The position numbers and the translations under genes were made by a program. Below, in pieces: positions 47,901 to 57,963 of a stretch of 64,000 bases of DNA. The stretch is from NCBI RefSeq assembly GCF_949628265.1, contig NC_088789.1, positions 17,042,886 through 17,106,885 of the forward strand, written 5' to 3'. This DNA comes from Cloeon dipterum. Lineage: Eukaryota > Arthropoda > Insecta > Ephemeroptera > Baetidae. Position 1 is the stretch's first letter. The number at the start of each line of letters is the position of its first letter. The notes below the pieces were generated by a model. It was not told the DNA's origin, made no database searches, and saw only the letters and a list, made by a program, of their open reading frames with translations.

Positions 47901-49870
47901 TTTTCTTCTGGGGTGAATTGTCTTCCGTGAGGAAGCCAGGATTATCGAAGGCGTAGTGGTCGTCAGTCAGGCCTGCCTCTGGGTCATTAGTAACAAGGGT
48001 CAGCGTTTTACCTGGAGCAAAAAATACACAAAGATTTAAATACCTGTTAATTTGGCATTGTCTGTTGCAAGTGAGTTTCGATTTTTTTGATCCAATGCAA
48101 TCAGTCATAATTATTATCAACTCGGCAGCTCATAGAGTTTCATTCTTATGTATAAGACGTTTTGCAAAAACAAAAATTCAAATGATATAGAAACAGCAAT
48201 TTTTATTAATTGTTTTTATATATTGATAGGACTGCGTGAAAAATTTTGCTCAAGCACATGAATTCCAATTTTATATCTTATATAACTATAGATTTCTGCT
48301 CAAGCTATTAAAATTTATGTTCCTTAATTGTTTTGATGTTTTTAGGGAAGAACAGGAAAAGTACAAAAAGATGAAGATGTTTTTGGCATCAATATTTGTT
48401 TTACACTGCTAATTTATTTGTTCTAGAACAGTTGATATTTCTCTCACGCTCCTTAAAACCCCCACACATAACAGAAAACGTAGTACGTAAACTGACACTG
48501 AATAAACAACTCTGTTGTTGTTAAGATTGTGCACCCCAAAAGTAACTTTGGAAACCACTTCCGCGTCTCTTTGAACTTCCCCAATCAATTCTTCTGACAG
48601 CGAAAACATATATAGGCAATTAATTTGATGGTTTTGTAATAAAATTACAAAAGAACATGTGAGATAAAGGAAAAATGGATTTAAATTTTTACTCCAAATC
48701 TAAATGCTGCAATTTTGGCTAATATCGTTTTTTTCTGTCAATATTTGTTTTGCCGCGGACAGGTTTACGCTCATAAATTGCTACACAAGCTAAACTCTTT
48801 AATTTGCGTGATTGATTTGACCAAGCTCGGGAAAGGCAAGAGAAATGATGTTTTGAACAGTCACACGTGAAAACTATAAATAAAAATATTGGCTTCCCAA
48901 AGGACGTGTTTTTATTTGAATTGCTATCAAATAGGTTCCTTTGAAGTGCTTCAAAGTGAAGAGCAAACCATGGGGTGCGGTCAGACAAAAAGTTCAGTGC
49001 AAAATTGATGAAAAATTACACGGGCAGCACCACTCGGCATCGCAGACTATTAAACGGACCAGAAGAACTATCCGGCAAAAAGATTTTAATTGCATGCGCG
49101 TTTGCAAATAAACCATCCAATCATATTGATTTTAAAAATAACATTTCTACCATCACGACGACAGATGTTTTAATGCCTCGTTAATTGCCAGAAATGATTA
49201 AAAGCACTAAAACATCACAAAATCCACAAAATAATTGATTCCGAACGAGACAAGTGTTTGAATTTATTTTAGTCTCATATAGCAACTCACAATGGCAACA
49301 GAGAGGTAGTCACACATAATGATCGAATCGAAATAATGAAAGCGCAAATAAGGCGTAGTTTGTGCCAGCGCACCGCACACCCTATGGGTACACAATGCTG
49401 TAGGCGCGACGTGTGTTTTGTGAGCTGCATACACTATTTAGTTGCCTTTCGAATCGCACAGGTTGGCTGACATATTTGGCCGCTTCCCCAAAGGCGAAAA
49501 TATCTTGTCGTCGCGCGCAAATATGCATTTCCAATTAGCACCAAAGGGGGAACGCCGTTTAGCGCGCTAGCTGCGATTTCCGATGCGGCTCGTCAGTCGA
49601 TTTTTCGCCCGTGAAAACGGTGCAAGGCTTCCTGCCCAACGAGCGTAGCATTGCAACGAAAGGATCGCTCTTATCAGCGCGAGATAAGCGAACAAAACAC
49701 TGAATTCCGTGTGAGAGTGGCATAATTGTATTTTCCGTGAACGGAGCTGAAAATTTTATTTTATTTCCAGACGTGTTTATTCCAATTTGCTCTAGAGGGA
49801 AATTTAGGTAAAGTGTTGGACGCGTAGTTGTTGAATGTGTGCCTCTGATCTTTTAGTCGACGAGAGAGAT

Positions 49871-49902
<32 letters not shown>

Positions 49903-51623
49903 GAGGAAAAGAGCACACTCCATGTTCATTACTGGCAACTCGCTTTGATGCGAGGATTTGGTTTCCACAGTAACGATGTCAGCAGACTTGATCGCAATTC
50001 GTATACTAGCTGTGCTGCTCTCAAAAGACTGGTTTGTCTCTCGCGGCTAATTTTCCTGCCTATTATGATTTAAACAAATTGCGTAGCTATCAACAGTCAA
50101 GGGAATTACCGTCGTCATTAATTGTTCAACGGGCGCTTTTCGGAAAGAGAATATATACATCTTCCCCGTTGCCTAGAGACCTTTATAGAGAGAGATAACG
50201 TCGTTTTGCTTTCAGATAAAGGAAATTTATCCGTGTTAAATTCCTCTGGTAAATTGCTTGCAGTTCTGCTATTGATAAAAACTAAAACTGATTGTTTGGT
50301 GCCTACTTTCAGCTAAAGAGTCGGTCCATCGATAATCGCAGAAATTAATAAAAAGTTGGTCTAAACTAATTCGGTACATCCTTGACGTTGATTGGCTGAC
50401 GCAACGCGCATATCAGCAGCTCCTTAACCTCACCAATGCACTCAATGCAGCTCACAAGTGTTGTAAATCGCGCGGGAGCTGCTGACATGCGCGTTGCGTC
50501 AGCGAATCAGCATGGAGGATTTCCCGAGCAGGGCTTTTACTGATTTCTCCGATTTGCGTCTTATTAAATCGATTTAAATCCACTTTTAATGTGTTTCTGG
50601 AATTAAAAATCGATAGACCGTCTCTTCAGCTGCAAGTAGACACCAAACAATCGAGAGCAGATCTACGAGAGCCATTTATAATATCGTTCTTATGGTGGGA
50701 AAAAGGCGCTCAGGGACTCTTTCGAGCCCACTTGTCGCTCTTTAAAGTGTCTGCTGTTGTCATTATATTTTTTAATACAAGTTTAATATTTAAGTCATCA
50801 TCATCAATTTTCAAAGGAATTTGCTATCCTTACTATTTATGAAAGGAAAGAGATGAAATATATAATCATAGTCAAAATGCGCATTTGGGATTTCTTTTGT
50901 AAATCTTTCCTTTTCGCTACATTTTACATATAAGCCCATTAGCAAAAGCAGCTTATACAGCATTAATATCAAAACATTTTTTATTCTTTAATGATGAACT
51001 AGTTAAATTGTTATCTTCGGTCCTGAAAATATTTTCTGTCGAGAAAAATGTCTGAAAACTAAATGAGGTTCTTTTTGACCATGATGTATCGATTTTTCAT
51101 CAGTGAAACTGCGATTGACATTTAATCTAGGGCGGAAATTGCTCGTTTTACGAACACCCGGTGGAAGCGAAAGAGACGTTTTCTTCTCTCTCGCGATCGG
51201 AGATGGCTGCTGCCGCTGAGAGAATACACGTATATGTATAAGAGGCATGTAATGATTTTGTTCAAGGTAAGCCGGTCCTCGCACGCCTCTCTTTATATAA
51301 ATATGTGTTCCCGACGAGATCTCCTCCGCTCTATCCGCGCCGCATCGAAAACGAGGAAGCCCTTAGCTTGCTTTTGATCGACGCGTTTTTCTCAGAATCA
51401 ATTTTCCCCTTTTTGTCGAATAATTAAACGCACCGTCCTGTCTCCTGGTCCAATAGTACTTCCAGAAAAAGTAGGCAGCGGCGGCGAGCAACGCCAGCGC
51501 GACGACCGTGCCGACGACGGCGCCGACGATGTCGCCGCCGGTGAAGCACTCCTGCTGCTGTGCTGCGACGGCCTGCGCGGCCAGCAGCAGCAGCGGGCCC
51601 TGAGCGGCCCACGGGCGGCCCAT
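41979..51623 (-). CDS. Single-pass membrane protein with one PDZ domain and long acidic tail (7 exons)
   Basis: Exons from the 5' end: 51623-51434, 48011-47877, 45733-45687, 45004-44885, 44820-44676, 44620-44391, 43748-41979; all phases match, total 878 residues. Residues 1-21 look like a signal peptide. A tiny ectodomain (QQQECFTGGD) follows, then a transmembrane helix (about 32-54) and a basic stop-transfer WTRRQ. The cytosolic part has DHYAFDNPGF, an FxNPxF-type motif, at about residue 80-90. A PDZ domain at about 168-250 has GLGFNICGN as its carboxylate loop and RIAAGDRIVSI. Exon 7 encodes 589 residues rich in Glu, Thr and Pro, probably disordered, with an 11-Glu run. I do not recognise a named orthologue. 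A membrane scaffold or adaptor role is inference. Intron 1 is 3.4 kb; GC content in exon 1 and exon 7 is far above the surroundings. Confidence 0.85.
43366..43397. repeat. (TCC)n trinucleotide run coding poly-Glu
   Basis: In-frame triplet repeat inside the last exon of the PDZ protein gene; on the minus strand it encodes an uninterrupted run of 11 Glu. Confidence 0.9.
44169..44230 (-). repeat. Dispersed repeat family F, copy
   Basis: Its complement reads TTTTTGGCATAGAATTTTAG, then CCAGATTTACACGATTTTC and GGCACTC, matching 52.44-52.5 kb closely. It is intronic in the PDZ protein gene. Confidence 0.6.
44243..44298 (+). repeat. Short tandem repeat, 21-bp unit, 2.7 copies
   Basis: Unit AAAATCGTCTATTTTGGGAC plus A, repeated head to tail with no mismatch in the full units, then a partial third copy. 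Adjacent to the family F copy. Confidence 0.9.
46380..46520. other. GC-rich island within an intron of the PDZ protein gene
   Basis: A short stretch much richer in G and C than its neighbours, in intron 2 (45734-47876). Several overlapping frames are open because of composition. It could be an enhancer or alternative exon, but no splice-linked coding exon is evident. Confidence 0.2.
47210..47449 (-). repeat. Dispersed repeat family E, copy
   Basis: Reverse-strand counterpart of 31509-31897. The complement carries TTGTGGCCAAAATGTAGC, GTGGCGTAATCTTAGTTTG and CCTTCAGGGTCAGACCCTG in that order. It lacks the repeat G block found in the 31-kb copy. Confidence 0.65.
49861..49913. repeat. GA-rich microsatellite
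   Basis: An imperfect (GA)n run with a perfect core, in intron 1 of the PDZ protein gene. Confidence 0.9.
50290..50652 (+). mobile_element. Foldback (MITE-like) element with long terminal and internal inverted repeats
   Basis: The left end (50290-50333, GATTGTTTGGTGCCTACTTT then CAGCTAAAGAGTCGGTCC) is the near-perfect reverse complement of the right end (50609-50652). A second inverted pair lies inside: 46-base arms at 50378-50423 and 50475-50520 around a 51-base loop, with AACGCGCAT in both. There is no coding capacity, as in non-autonomous miniature elements. A diverged relative is at 28.49-28.83 kb. Target-site duplications could not be fixed. It sits in intron 1 of the PDZ protein gene. 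Confidence 0.75.
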
Positions 51624-51854
51624 CGCGTCGTCGGAGCTTTCAGCGGTCTCAGCACTCGCGCCGCATTTCCCGGCGCGCAACACTGACACTGCACTCGAAC
51701 ACGATCACTCCAGCACTGCAAGCCCAAGCTCACTCACACAGAGTAGAATTTCGTGAAAAGGGCCTGCAGCGGTCGCCGCCAACAGGTAGGCAGACTGCCA
51801 GCCCCTCAACAGGTGGACCAAGGGAGGGGATCGCAGGTATTATGTGCGTGCCTA

Positions 51855-51876
51855 CCTGCCTGCCTGCCTGCCTGCC
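51855..51876. repeat. (CTGC)n microsatellite
   Basis: Tetranucleotide repeat of about 5.5 units just upstream of the PDZ protein gene's first coding exon. Confidence 0.9.
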
Positions 51877-52399
51877 GAGAATACAGCGATTACGAAACGA
51901 AACTATGCTCTCCGCACACAACAACACACAGCCGAGAAAATATATTTTTTCCCTATACTGCATCTCCTCAATGGGAAATAAAAATAAAGTTGTGTGCTTC
52001 ACGCCTCTATATAGTGTACCATTTTTTTGTGTGCCTCCTTTGTTATCAAGGTTCCTCCTATTCTCACAAGCAAATTTTTGGCCCGCTGAATGCATTCTCT
52101 CTTTGCAGTGAAATTCGTTTTGTATTGTATCCTGGTGCGCGAGACGCGATCGTCGCGGCAGTGTCGCAGAATCCAGGCTAATGAAGCGGCGAATGCGCTG
52201 CTAATTGCGCACCAGCTTCATTGTTTTCTATTCTTATGGTGTTTTAGTTTCGAAGAAGGCTGATGGTTTTCTTCGGCTAATAATGTCCTTAATTAAACAG
52301 AGGAACATGAAAGATAATAAGACATTTTAAAAATAGAATTAAAATTTAACGTTATTTTTTCCATGCATCATTAGAGAGATTAAAAAAATCAGCTCAAGG

Positions 52400-52500
52400 A
52401 GTTTGATGGGTGGGGCTGTGAATTTTAGACGGATTTATTTGGTTTTTGACGCATAATTTTAGCCAAATTTACACGTTTTTCGATTAAAATGGCACTCCTT
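52400..52500 (+). repeat. Dispersed repeat family F, copy
   Basis: Contains GGCTGTGAATTTTAGACGGA, TTTTTGACGCATAATTTTAG and CCAAATTTACACG..TTT then GGCACTC. The second half matches 44169-44230 in reverse; the first block recurs near 58.53 kb (AGCTGTGAATTTTAGACAGA). Confidence 0.55.
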
Positions 52501-53665
52501 ATAACTCGTTAGTAAAAATTACATCTTTTTGTTTGAATTTTCTCATGTTTTGGTAGCGTTTGGTAAAACTTTCGAACCAAAATAAAAATTAACCATATTC
52601 TGGCATCTAATGAAGATATCAAATCGGATCAGACTTCATTTGAATAAGCGTTTTATGAAAAAAACAATTTTAGATGGTTTAAGTGTTTGTAAACGTCTTA
52701 AAAATGAATAATTCGAGTTCATTTGATCGTCCAATATCTAAAATTCTTAACTCTACTAATATGATTTAAATTTTCATTTTGACGAAAAAATGGCTTGTTT
52801 GTGATATTTACCAAGAAAATAAAAAAAATAACGAAAATGATATTGACTTCCAATCCACGTTTCCTAAAAAAATAATAACGAATAAAAGCTACATGCTCAT
52901 TAATTTTTCTCTCGAGTGAGCAATATTTGGAAATAGAAAATTGCTTTTAAAAATAAATCAGCCTTTTTAGCGATGAGAAAAAACCTAATCAATACCCGCA
53001 AAGCGACTCGAGGAATATGATGAAATTTTTACAATTTTCCTCATGCGCCATATTAATTTCCTCTTGGAAAAGAAATCAATGAGAGGTGCACACAAGTTAT
53101 CTGCTTACACATATATTTGGTTTCCCACAGATTCGACTTTTTGGAGCAAACATCTCATTTTTCAAGGATATTTTTTACATTGAATGGTATAGTCAGTGAA
53201 AGGTATCCTGTTGTATCACAAAAAAGTCGCATCGTGTTTTATGCTTTTGAAGAACGTTGAGATGTGATCAAAGCAAATAAAATCAAAGACATTTTTACCT
53301 TTCCTCAATTTTTCCTGGTATTTTTGTAACGTGAAATCAATTCTGATCGTGAAATTCAAACAACTTGAAAATCCGCCCACCTGTAACAGACCTTCCCTTG
53401 CCGCAACTTTACAGAATATAAAATATATGCGCACTTCATGCACAAGTACGTCTCTCAGAAGTTCATTGACTCCGGATTCAAACCTAATAGTTCCGTCTTT
53501 TGGGTGCAGGAAGGACGGCGTAGTCTATAAAAGATTAAGATGAAAGGAACCTTGCCAGGGAGCAGAAAAAAAATACTATTTGTGGTTTTCCAATTCTATT
53601 TTCCGTGAAACCCCCCAGGTGGATGGATCACTTCTCCGGCAAAAGCTGGATTTCGTCCAAAGAAG

Positions 53666-53688
53666 CACACACACACACACACACACAC
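53666..53688. repeat. (CA)n microsatellite
   Basis: Uninterrupted CA run of about 23 bases. Confidence 0.95.
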
Positions 53689-55437
53689 GTCATTATATTT
53701 ATAAGGTGGCTCGTGAACCAAGGTCGCGTTTTGGGGACCAAAGGGGAGCTAGCGAAGGAGGTTTTTCTGTTCTTTTCTCCTCGCTCTCTTGCGACGAGAA
53801 ACTCTTTTTGTGTGTCCTGTGCTGCTGCGGCCAAAGCCGCCGTGAATCAGAAAGGCTCACTCTCACGTATATTACGCACCTGACCCCCGCCGCCGCGCTT
53901 ATTTTCTCCTTCATTGAAACACGACGCGCCGTGGCAAACATTCCTCAGCGCATCATTAAGGCGCTGCCGCTGGGGCTTGTATTCTTCTTCCTTTTTAATT
54001 ACACGCCACTTGGATAACAAACTTTTTTCCCAACAGAGTGTATAAGATAATTAGAAGACACGTTTATTAGCAGATATGCCTGTGTTGCAAATTCTGTTTT
54101 TATTAATTGATCAATGAATAAAATGGTTTAAAATTAAATTTTGTGAGCAATAATTCTCACAACTTGACCAATTTTAATTTATGCTACTCTGATAGGAAAC
54201 GTGGTGTAACTAATTTAATAAAATATAATATTTTGTATTCATTTTATGACTCGTTGGTATGTGTAGAATGTAAAGCGCCAGAGGTAAAGGAGTGAATCAG
54301 AATTTATTAGCCACGACGTCGAGATTTTCTCGCTCGACGCCAGGTCGCAGCAATGCTACAGGTGGTGCTGCTGGAAATTGCGACGTTTCAATCCAGAGGG
54401 CAGATCCACCTTACCTCACAGGCGGGATATTGTATTACGGCGGAGCTAATACTCTCACACTATAACGACATTAAAAATATTTTAGCCAATTTCACAGAAT
54501 TATAAATGCCCTATATATATGCGAAACAAAAATATCTGAAAAATAATTGATAATTATTAAGATAAACACGTGAAGTGCAAAAAAATCGAATTCCTTTTTT
54601 ACTACAAATTACGATGAAGATATATGTTAAATTTTTTCTCGACGCTTGTTGCAGGTGGAGGACAACTGTCGAAATAGATAATTCCAAAGAATCTCTTTCT
54701 TCCTCTAATAACTTTTAACGCTGTTTTATTTTAATGTAAGTGATTGAGCCTTTTCATCAACACAAAAAACAAAGTTTTTGCAATACAATTCGGGTCCAGG
54801 TATGATGTTTTTTAATTGGTGTATTTTGACATTCCTTTCCCGTCGTTAGAAATTATTACTGCATAATTTATTGTTAACATTTTCTTCACCTAGAAGGATT
54901 TTTGTCGTGCGTGAAAAACAACAGATGTGCTGCACAGGTCACATAATATATATTTCTATTCTCCTTGCCCTCCTTGCACTCTATCTGGTCGATCGCTGCT
55001 CCCGCTAGCTTCTTTACAAAAAATCTCTTCCCTTATTGTGAAGGCAGTTCAAAGTTTCTTTAATGATTGTGTTCTGGGAATCTCAATTATTGGTCAGCGT
55101 GGCTCTGTGATAAATATTGGAGAAGTGGCTCTTGCTGCAAGAAAAAGTGACTCAAGCTAAATACTAATTTAGAGTTTATTTTGAAGTTTCGAGAACGTCT
55201 ATGCAGTTAGCTTATTTATTTTACAAATCTAAATGCTTAAAAATAATAAAATAACCATGGGTTGCGAGACATTTACAAAATCAATAACGCCATTTTAATG
55301 AAAATTTGCATTCTCGCTCTCGTCTTTCTGAGGTTTTCATGGCATATCTCTTTCTACTCTTAATTCCGTCTTGCATGAAATAATATTCCAACTGCTTCTA
55401 TCTTGCACTGTCATTTCTCGATATTTTTAATGATTTG

Positions 55438-55637
55438 NNNNNNNNNNNNNNNNNNNNNNNNNNNNNNNNNNNNNNNNNNNNNNNNNNNNNNNNNNNNNNN
55501 NNNNNNNNNNNNNNNNNNNNNNNNNNNNNNNNNNNNNNNNNNNNNNNNNNNNNNNNNNNNNNNNNNNNNNNNNNNNNNNNNNNNNNNNNNNNNNNNNNNN
55601 NNNNNNNNNNNNNNNNNNNNNNNNNNNNNNNNNNNNN
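55438..55637. other. Assembly gap of 200 N
   Basis: Exactly 200 unknown bases, a round number suggesting a placeholder, so the true distance may differ. No coding frame is interrupted as far as can be seen. Confidence 1.
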
Positions 55638-56469
55638 TTTTAAAATTGTTATATGAATATACAATTCAGTTAATTATGGTTAAACTTTTTAATATTTCGA
55701 ATGTACTCAAGCTTCTTTTGTGTAAAGTTACTCTCAATATAAAAGCAAAGTATGCATTTTCAGTAAGTGGTTTTAAACATGTAAAGCACTTTTTGGGTTT
55801 GATTAAAACAATAAAAACTGACATTGCTAATTAACCACATCGACGTTATATTCGATCTCACCAAGTCAAGGCTTAATTTTATGGTGGCTGGCGCGCTGAG
55901 GACAAAAAAATCTTGCGTTTTTTTCTGCGACAATTATATAAGCACTGCTTGGCAAGGAAATGTGTCAATTTCCAGCTCAAGGGTCCGGACACGCTTGCTT
56001 TATTAATGACCCAGATTGATTTTGCCAATCAGTGAGAGTGTCAAAGTGATGCGACGTCCCAAATGATCTGCATAGGTGAAAGGGCTCTCGAGGAATCACA
56101 ATGTGAGCGAATTCACACCCAAGGTAACACTTTGATGCCGTACGCGCGCGCACAAGGTTGCCCTCTGATAAATCTAGTTATTGTTTTGCCAATGCATAAT
56201 TAGCCGTGAGTTTGAATTAGAGTGAGTGCCAAGAGAACACCAATAAAAAGCAGTTTTAATGAGGAATGAATGAATTGATCCGTAAGCTACTAATTTGGGT
56301 TAATAATGTAGAATGTTATGATACGATGAAGCAATTCGTTCTCAGCCCTGGCAAGACATTTTTTATTTGGTTCAAAATAATTAAAGTAACGCTGCGCAGA
56401 AATGTCATTTTTACCTTGGCTTGAAATAATATCTAAAAATTGGGAAAAAAACTAATATTTACCGGCTTC

Positions 56470-56680
56470 CGTTTTAATTTGCGAGCCAATCAAGCGGCGA
56501 GCACGGTCTCCCTATTGCGAAATCATGATTTATTTCACCAGATTGGAAATTCAGCTCATATTCATAATTCGTACAACGTTGGAAAGATCGCAACGAGAGG
56601 TATCGCCATCAAGTGGAAAATCATCGACAGTAAACAATTCAATTTTTCGAGACATTTGGCAGAATCTGAGATTTATGTAT
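56470..56680 (+). repeat. Dispersed repeat family A, near full-length copy
   Basis: Carries the full block order: AATCAAGCGGCGAGCAC, GTCTCCCTATTGCGAAATCA, GATTTATTTC, GTTGGAAAGATCGCAACGAG, AAATCATCGACA and TTTTTCGAGACATTTGGCAG. Open frames across it are incidental. Confidence 0.65.
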
Positions 56681-57109
56681 CTGTTGCTCTCGGTCCTGGT
56701 TTTATTATTGCATATTTTTAGAGATAAACTGTTGCTGCTACATTTTATAAACAATTGACTAATTTTAAAATCTTTTATAACATTAAATTTAATGATTTTA
56801 GGCTTATAAGGAACTTAAAGTGATGGTGCAGGAACTGGTATTTTTATTAAAGTTTGGGAATAATATTTATGGAAAAATTGCTGAAAAAGCTGGCCATAAA
56901 TTAATGAATTTATTTCTAATCGTCGTTGCGAATGCTATTTTTAAAGAAACATTAATGTAATGTGTGTGTAACATTATCCACCTCATTCTATAGAGGGAAA
57001 AATATACATGAAAATGTATTTTACTTCAGCAAAAAAACCTATGAAACGAGGCCTAGAACGCACAGCTCTGACCATAAGTTAATTTAAGTTCATGCTAGTA
57101 TTCCGCCCA

Positions 57110-57185
57110 ATGTTTTAGAGTGCGATATAGAACTAATAGGGCAACACCTTCAGTAAATTTCGGCCAACAAGGTGTCCGCAATGTT
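57110..57185 (-). repeat. Dispersed repeat family B, copy
   Basis: Resembles 13625-13715 in the same orientation: GTGCGATATAGAACTAATAG, GGCAACACC, CAGTAAATTTCGG. Confidence 0.5.
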
Positions 57186-57790
57186 TATTTCAAAAAATAT
57201 ATTATTGCTTATCATGAAACACCCAAAAAATTATTATAGTTATTCCTATAGCGCTAATTTTTCTAAGCTTCTAAAAGGAAAATTAACCCGTGACTATTTA
57301 TGTAGCATCAATGACTTGAATGAGAATAAACAGCAACAATAATTAAAATGAATTGTGAAATCGATGCGATCAACACCTGCAAATCACGTGAATAGTAATT
57401 TTTCTTTAATATTCAACTTCCTTGAAAATCGGATCATTTCGAGCTGAGAACTGGTTCTTGAAGAAACGATTAAGTTGCAGAGGGGGTTGAGGGAAATAAA
57501 TCAACTCGATAAATCAGTCCTGCGAGACCAGGCTGATCTTTTCTATAGTAAGTTACGTCCTGCAACCGGTTTCGAACCCAGTATGTGATAAATTTTATTG
57601 TTGCAGTCAAGCAAGTGCACGACTTTTCACGGCCTATGATATGAATGAACCGTAGAAAAATAGTTGGCTAAATTCGCGTGAATTTGTCGCCACGCTTTCG
57701 CGGTCGGCGCGGCGGCAGGTTATGCAGAACAAAGATGGCGCTTTCCGAAGGTCTCTCTAGGAAAAGCAAGGGTCCCGCGGTCTCTTGGGG

Positions 57791-57796
57791 TATAAA
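57791..57796 (+). promoter_or_regulatory. Candidate TATA box for the upstream Punch promoter
   Basis: TATAAA within GGGGTATAAAGTAAG, 58 bases before the start codon at 57849. With the usual spacing of about 30 bases, transcription would start near 57820 and give a very short 5'UTR. Confidence 0.5.
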
Positions 57797-57848
57797 GTAA
57801 GTGCTAGTGGCCAAGTATTACTCTTTCTCCGTGTCTCTCGCTGCCAGC

Positions 57849-57963
57849 ATGAAGGATTTGGTCGTTGTCGCCGCCGCACAGCCGACCTGCAGTGCCGCGC
57901 CGACCAAAAACGGAGTCTCCAAAGCAGCGGCGACACCGACGACCGACGAGGCTGCTAAGAACG
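57849..57963 (+). CDS. Pu: GTP cyclohydrolase I (Punch), alternative first exon 1a
   Basis: Starts ATG at 57849 (MKDLVVVAAAQPTCSAAPTK) and encodes an Ala/Thr/Pro-rich 38-residue N-terminus, ending in phase 1 at a consensus donor (AACG followed by GTACGT). That phase fits the common exon at 63293, giving the join Asn-Gly-His-Glu. The catalytic domain is not in this exon. The N-terminus of this enzyme is variable and regulatory in flies, where Punch has several isoforms with different first exons. A TATA box lies just upstream. The assignment to Punch rests on strand, phase match and lack of other genes between, not on homology of the exon itself. Confidence 0.6.

Larger units (their letters stand above)
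51900..57700. other. Intergenic region
   Basis: Lies between two divergent genes (the PDZ protein on the minus strand and Punch on the plus strand), so it should contain both upstream regions. No gene was found. It includes repeats of families F, A and B, a CA microsatellite and the assembly gap. Frames near 53.6-54.0 kb are open but show no family features or splice partners. Confidence 0.5.

Noticed and set aside
51363-51689. Start of the TM-PDZ protein at a GTG near 51689
   Set aside because: GTG is not a usual animal start; the ATG at 51623 gives a normal signal peptide.
53580-54017. Plus-strand open frame of 145 codons around a CA microsatellite
   Set aside because: Contains a repeat-coded Thr/His run, has no recognisable domain and no phase-matched neighbours.
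57560-57590. tRNA B-box-like sequence GGTTTCGAACCC
   Set aside because: No matching A-box, anticodon arm or acceptor stem could be laid out around it.
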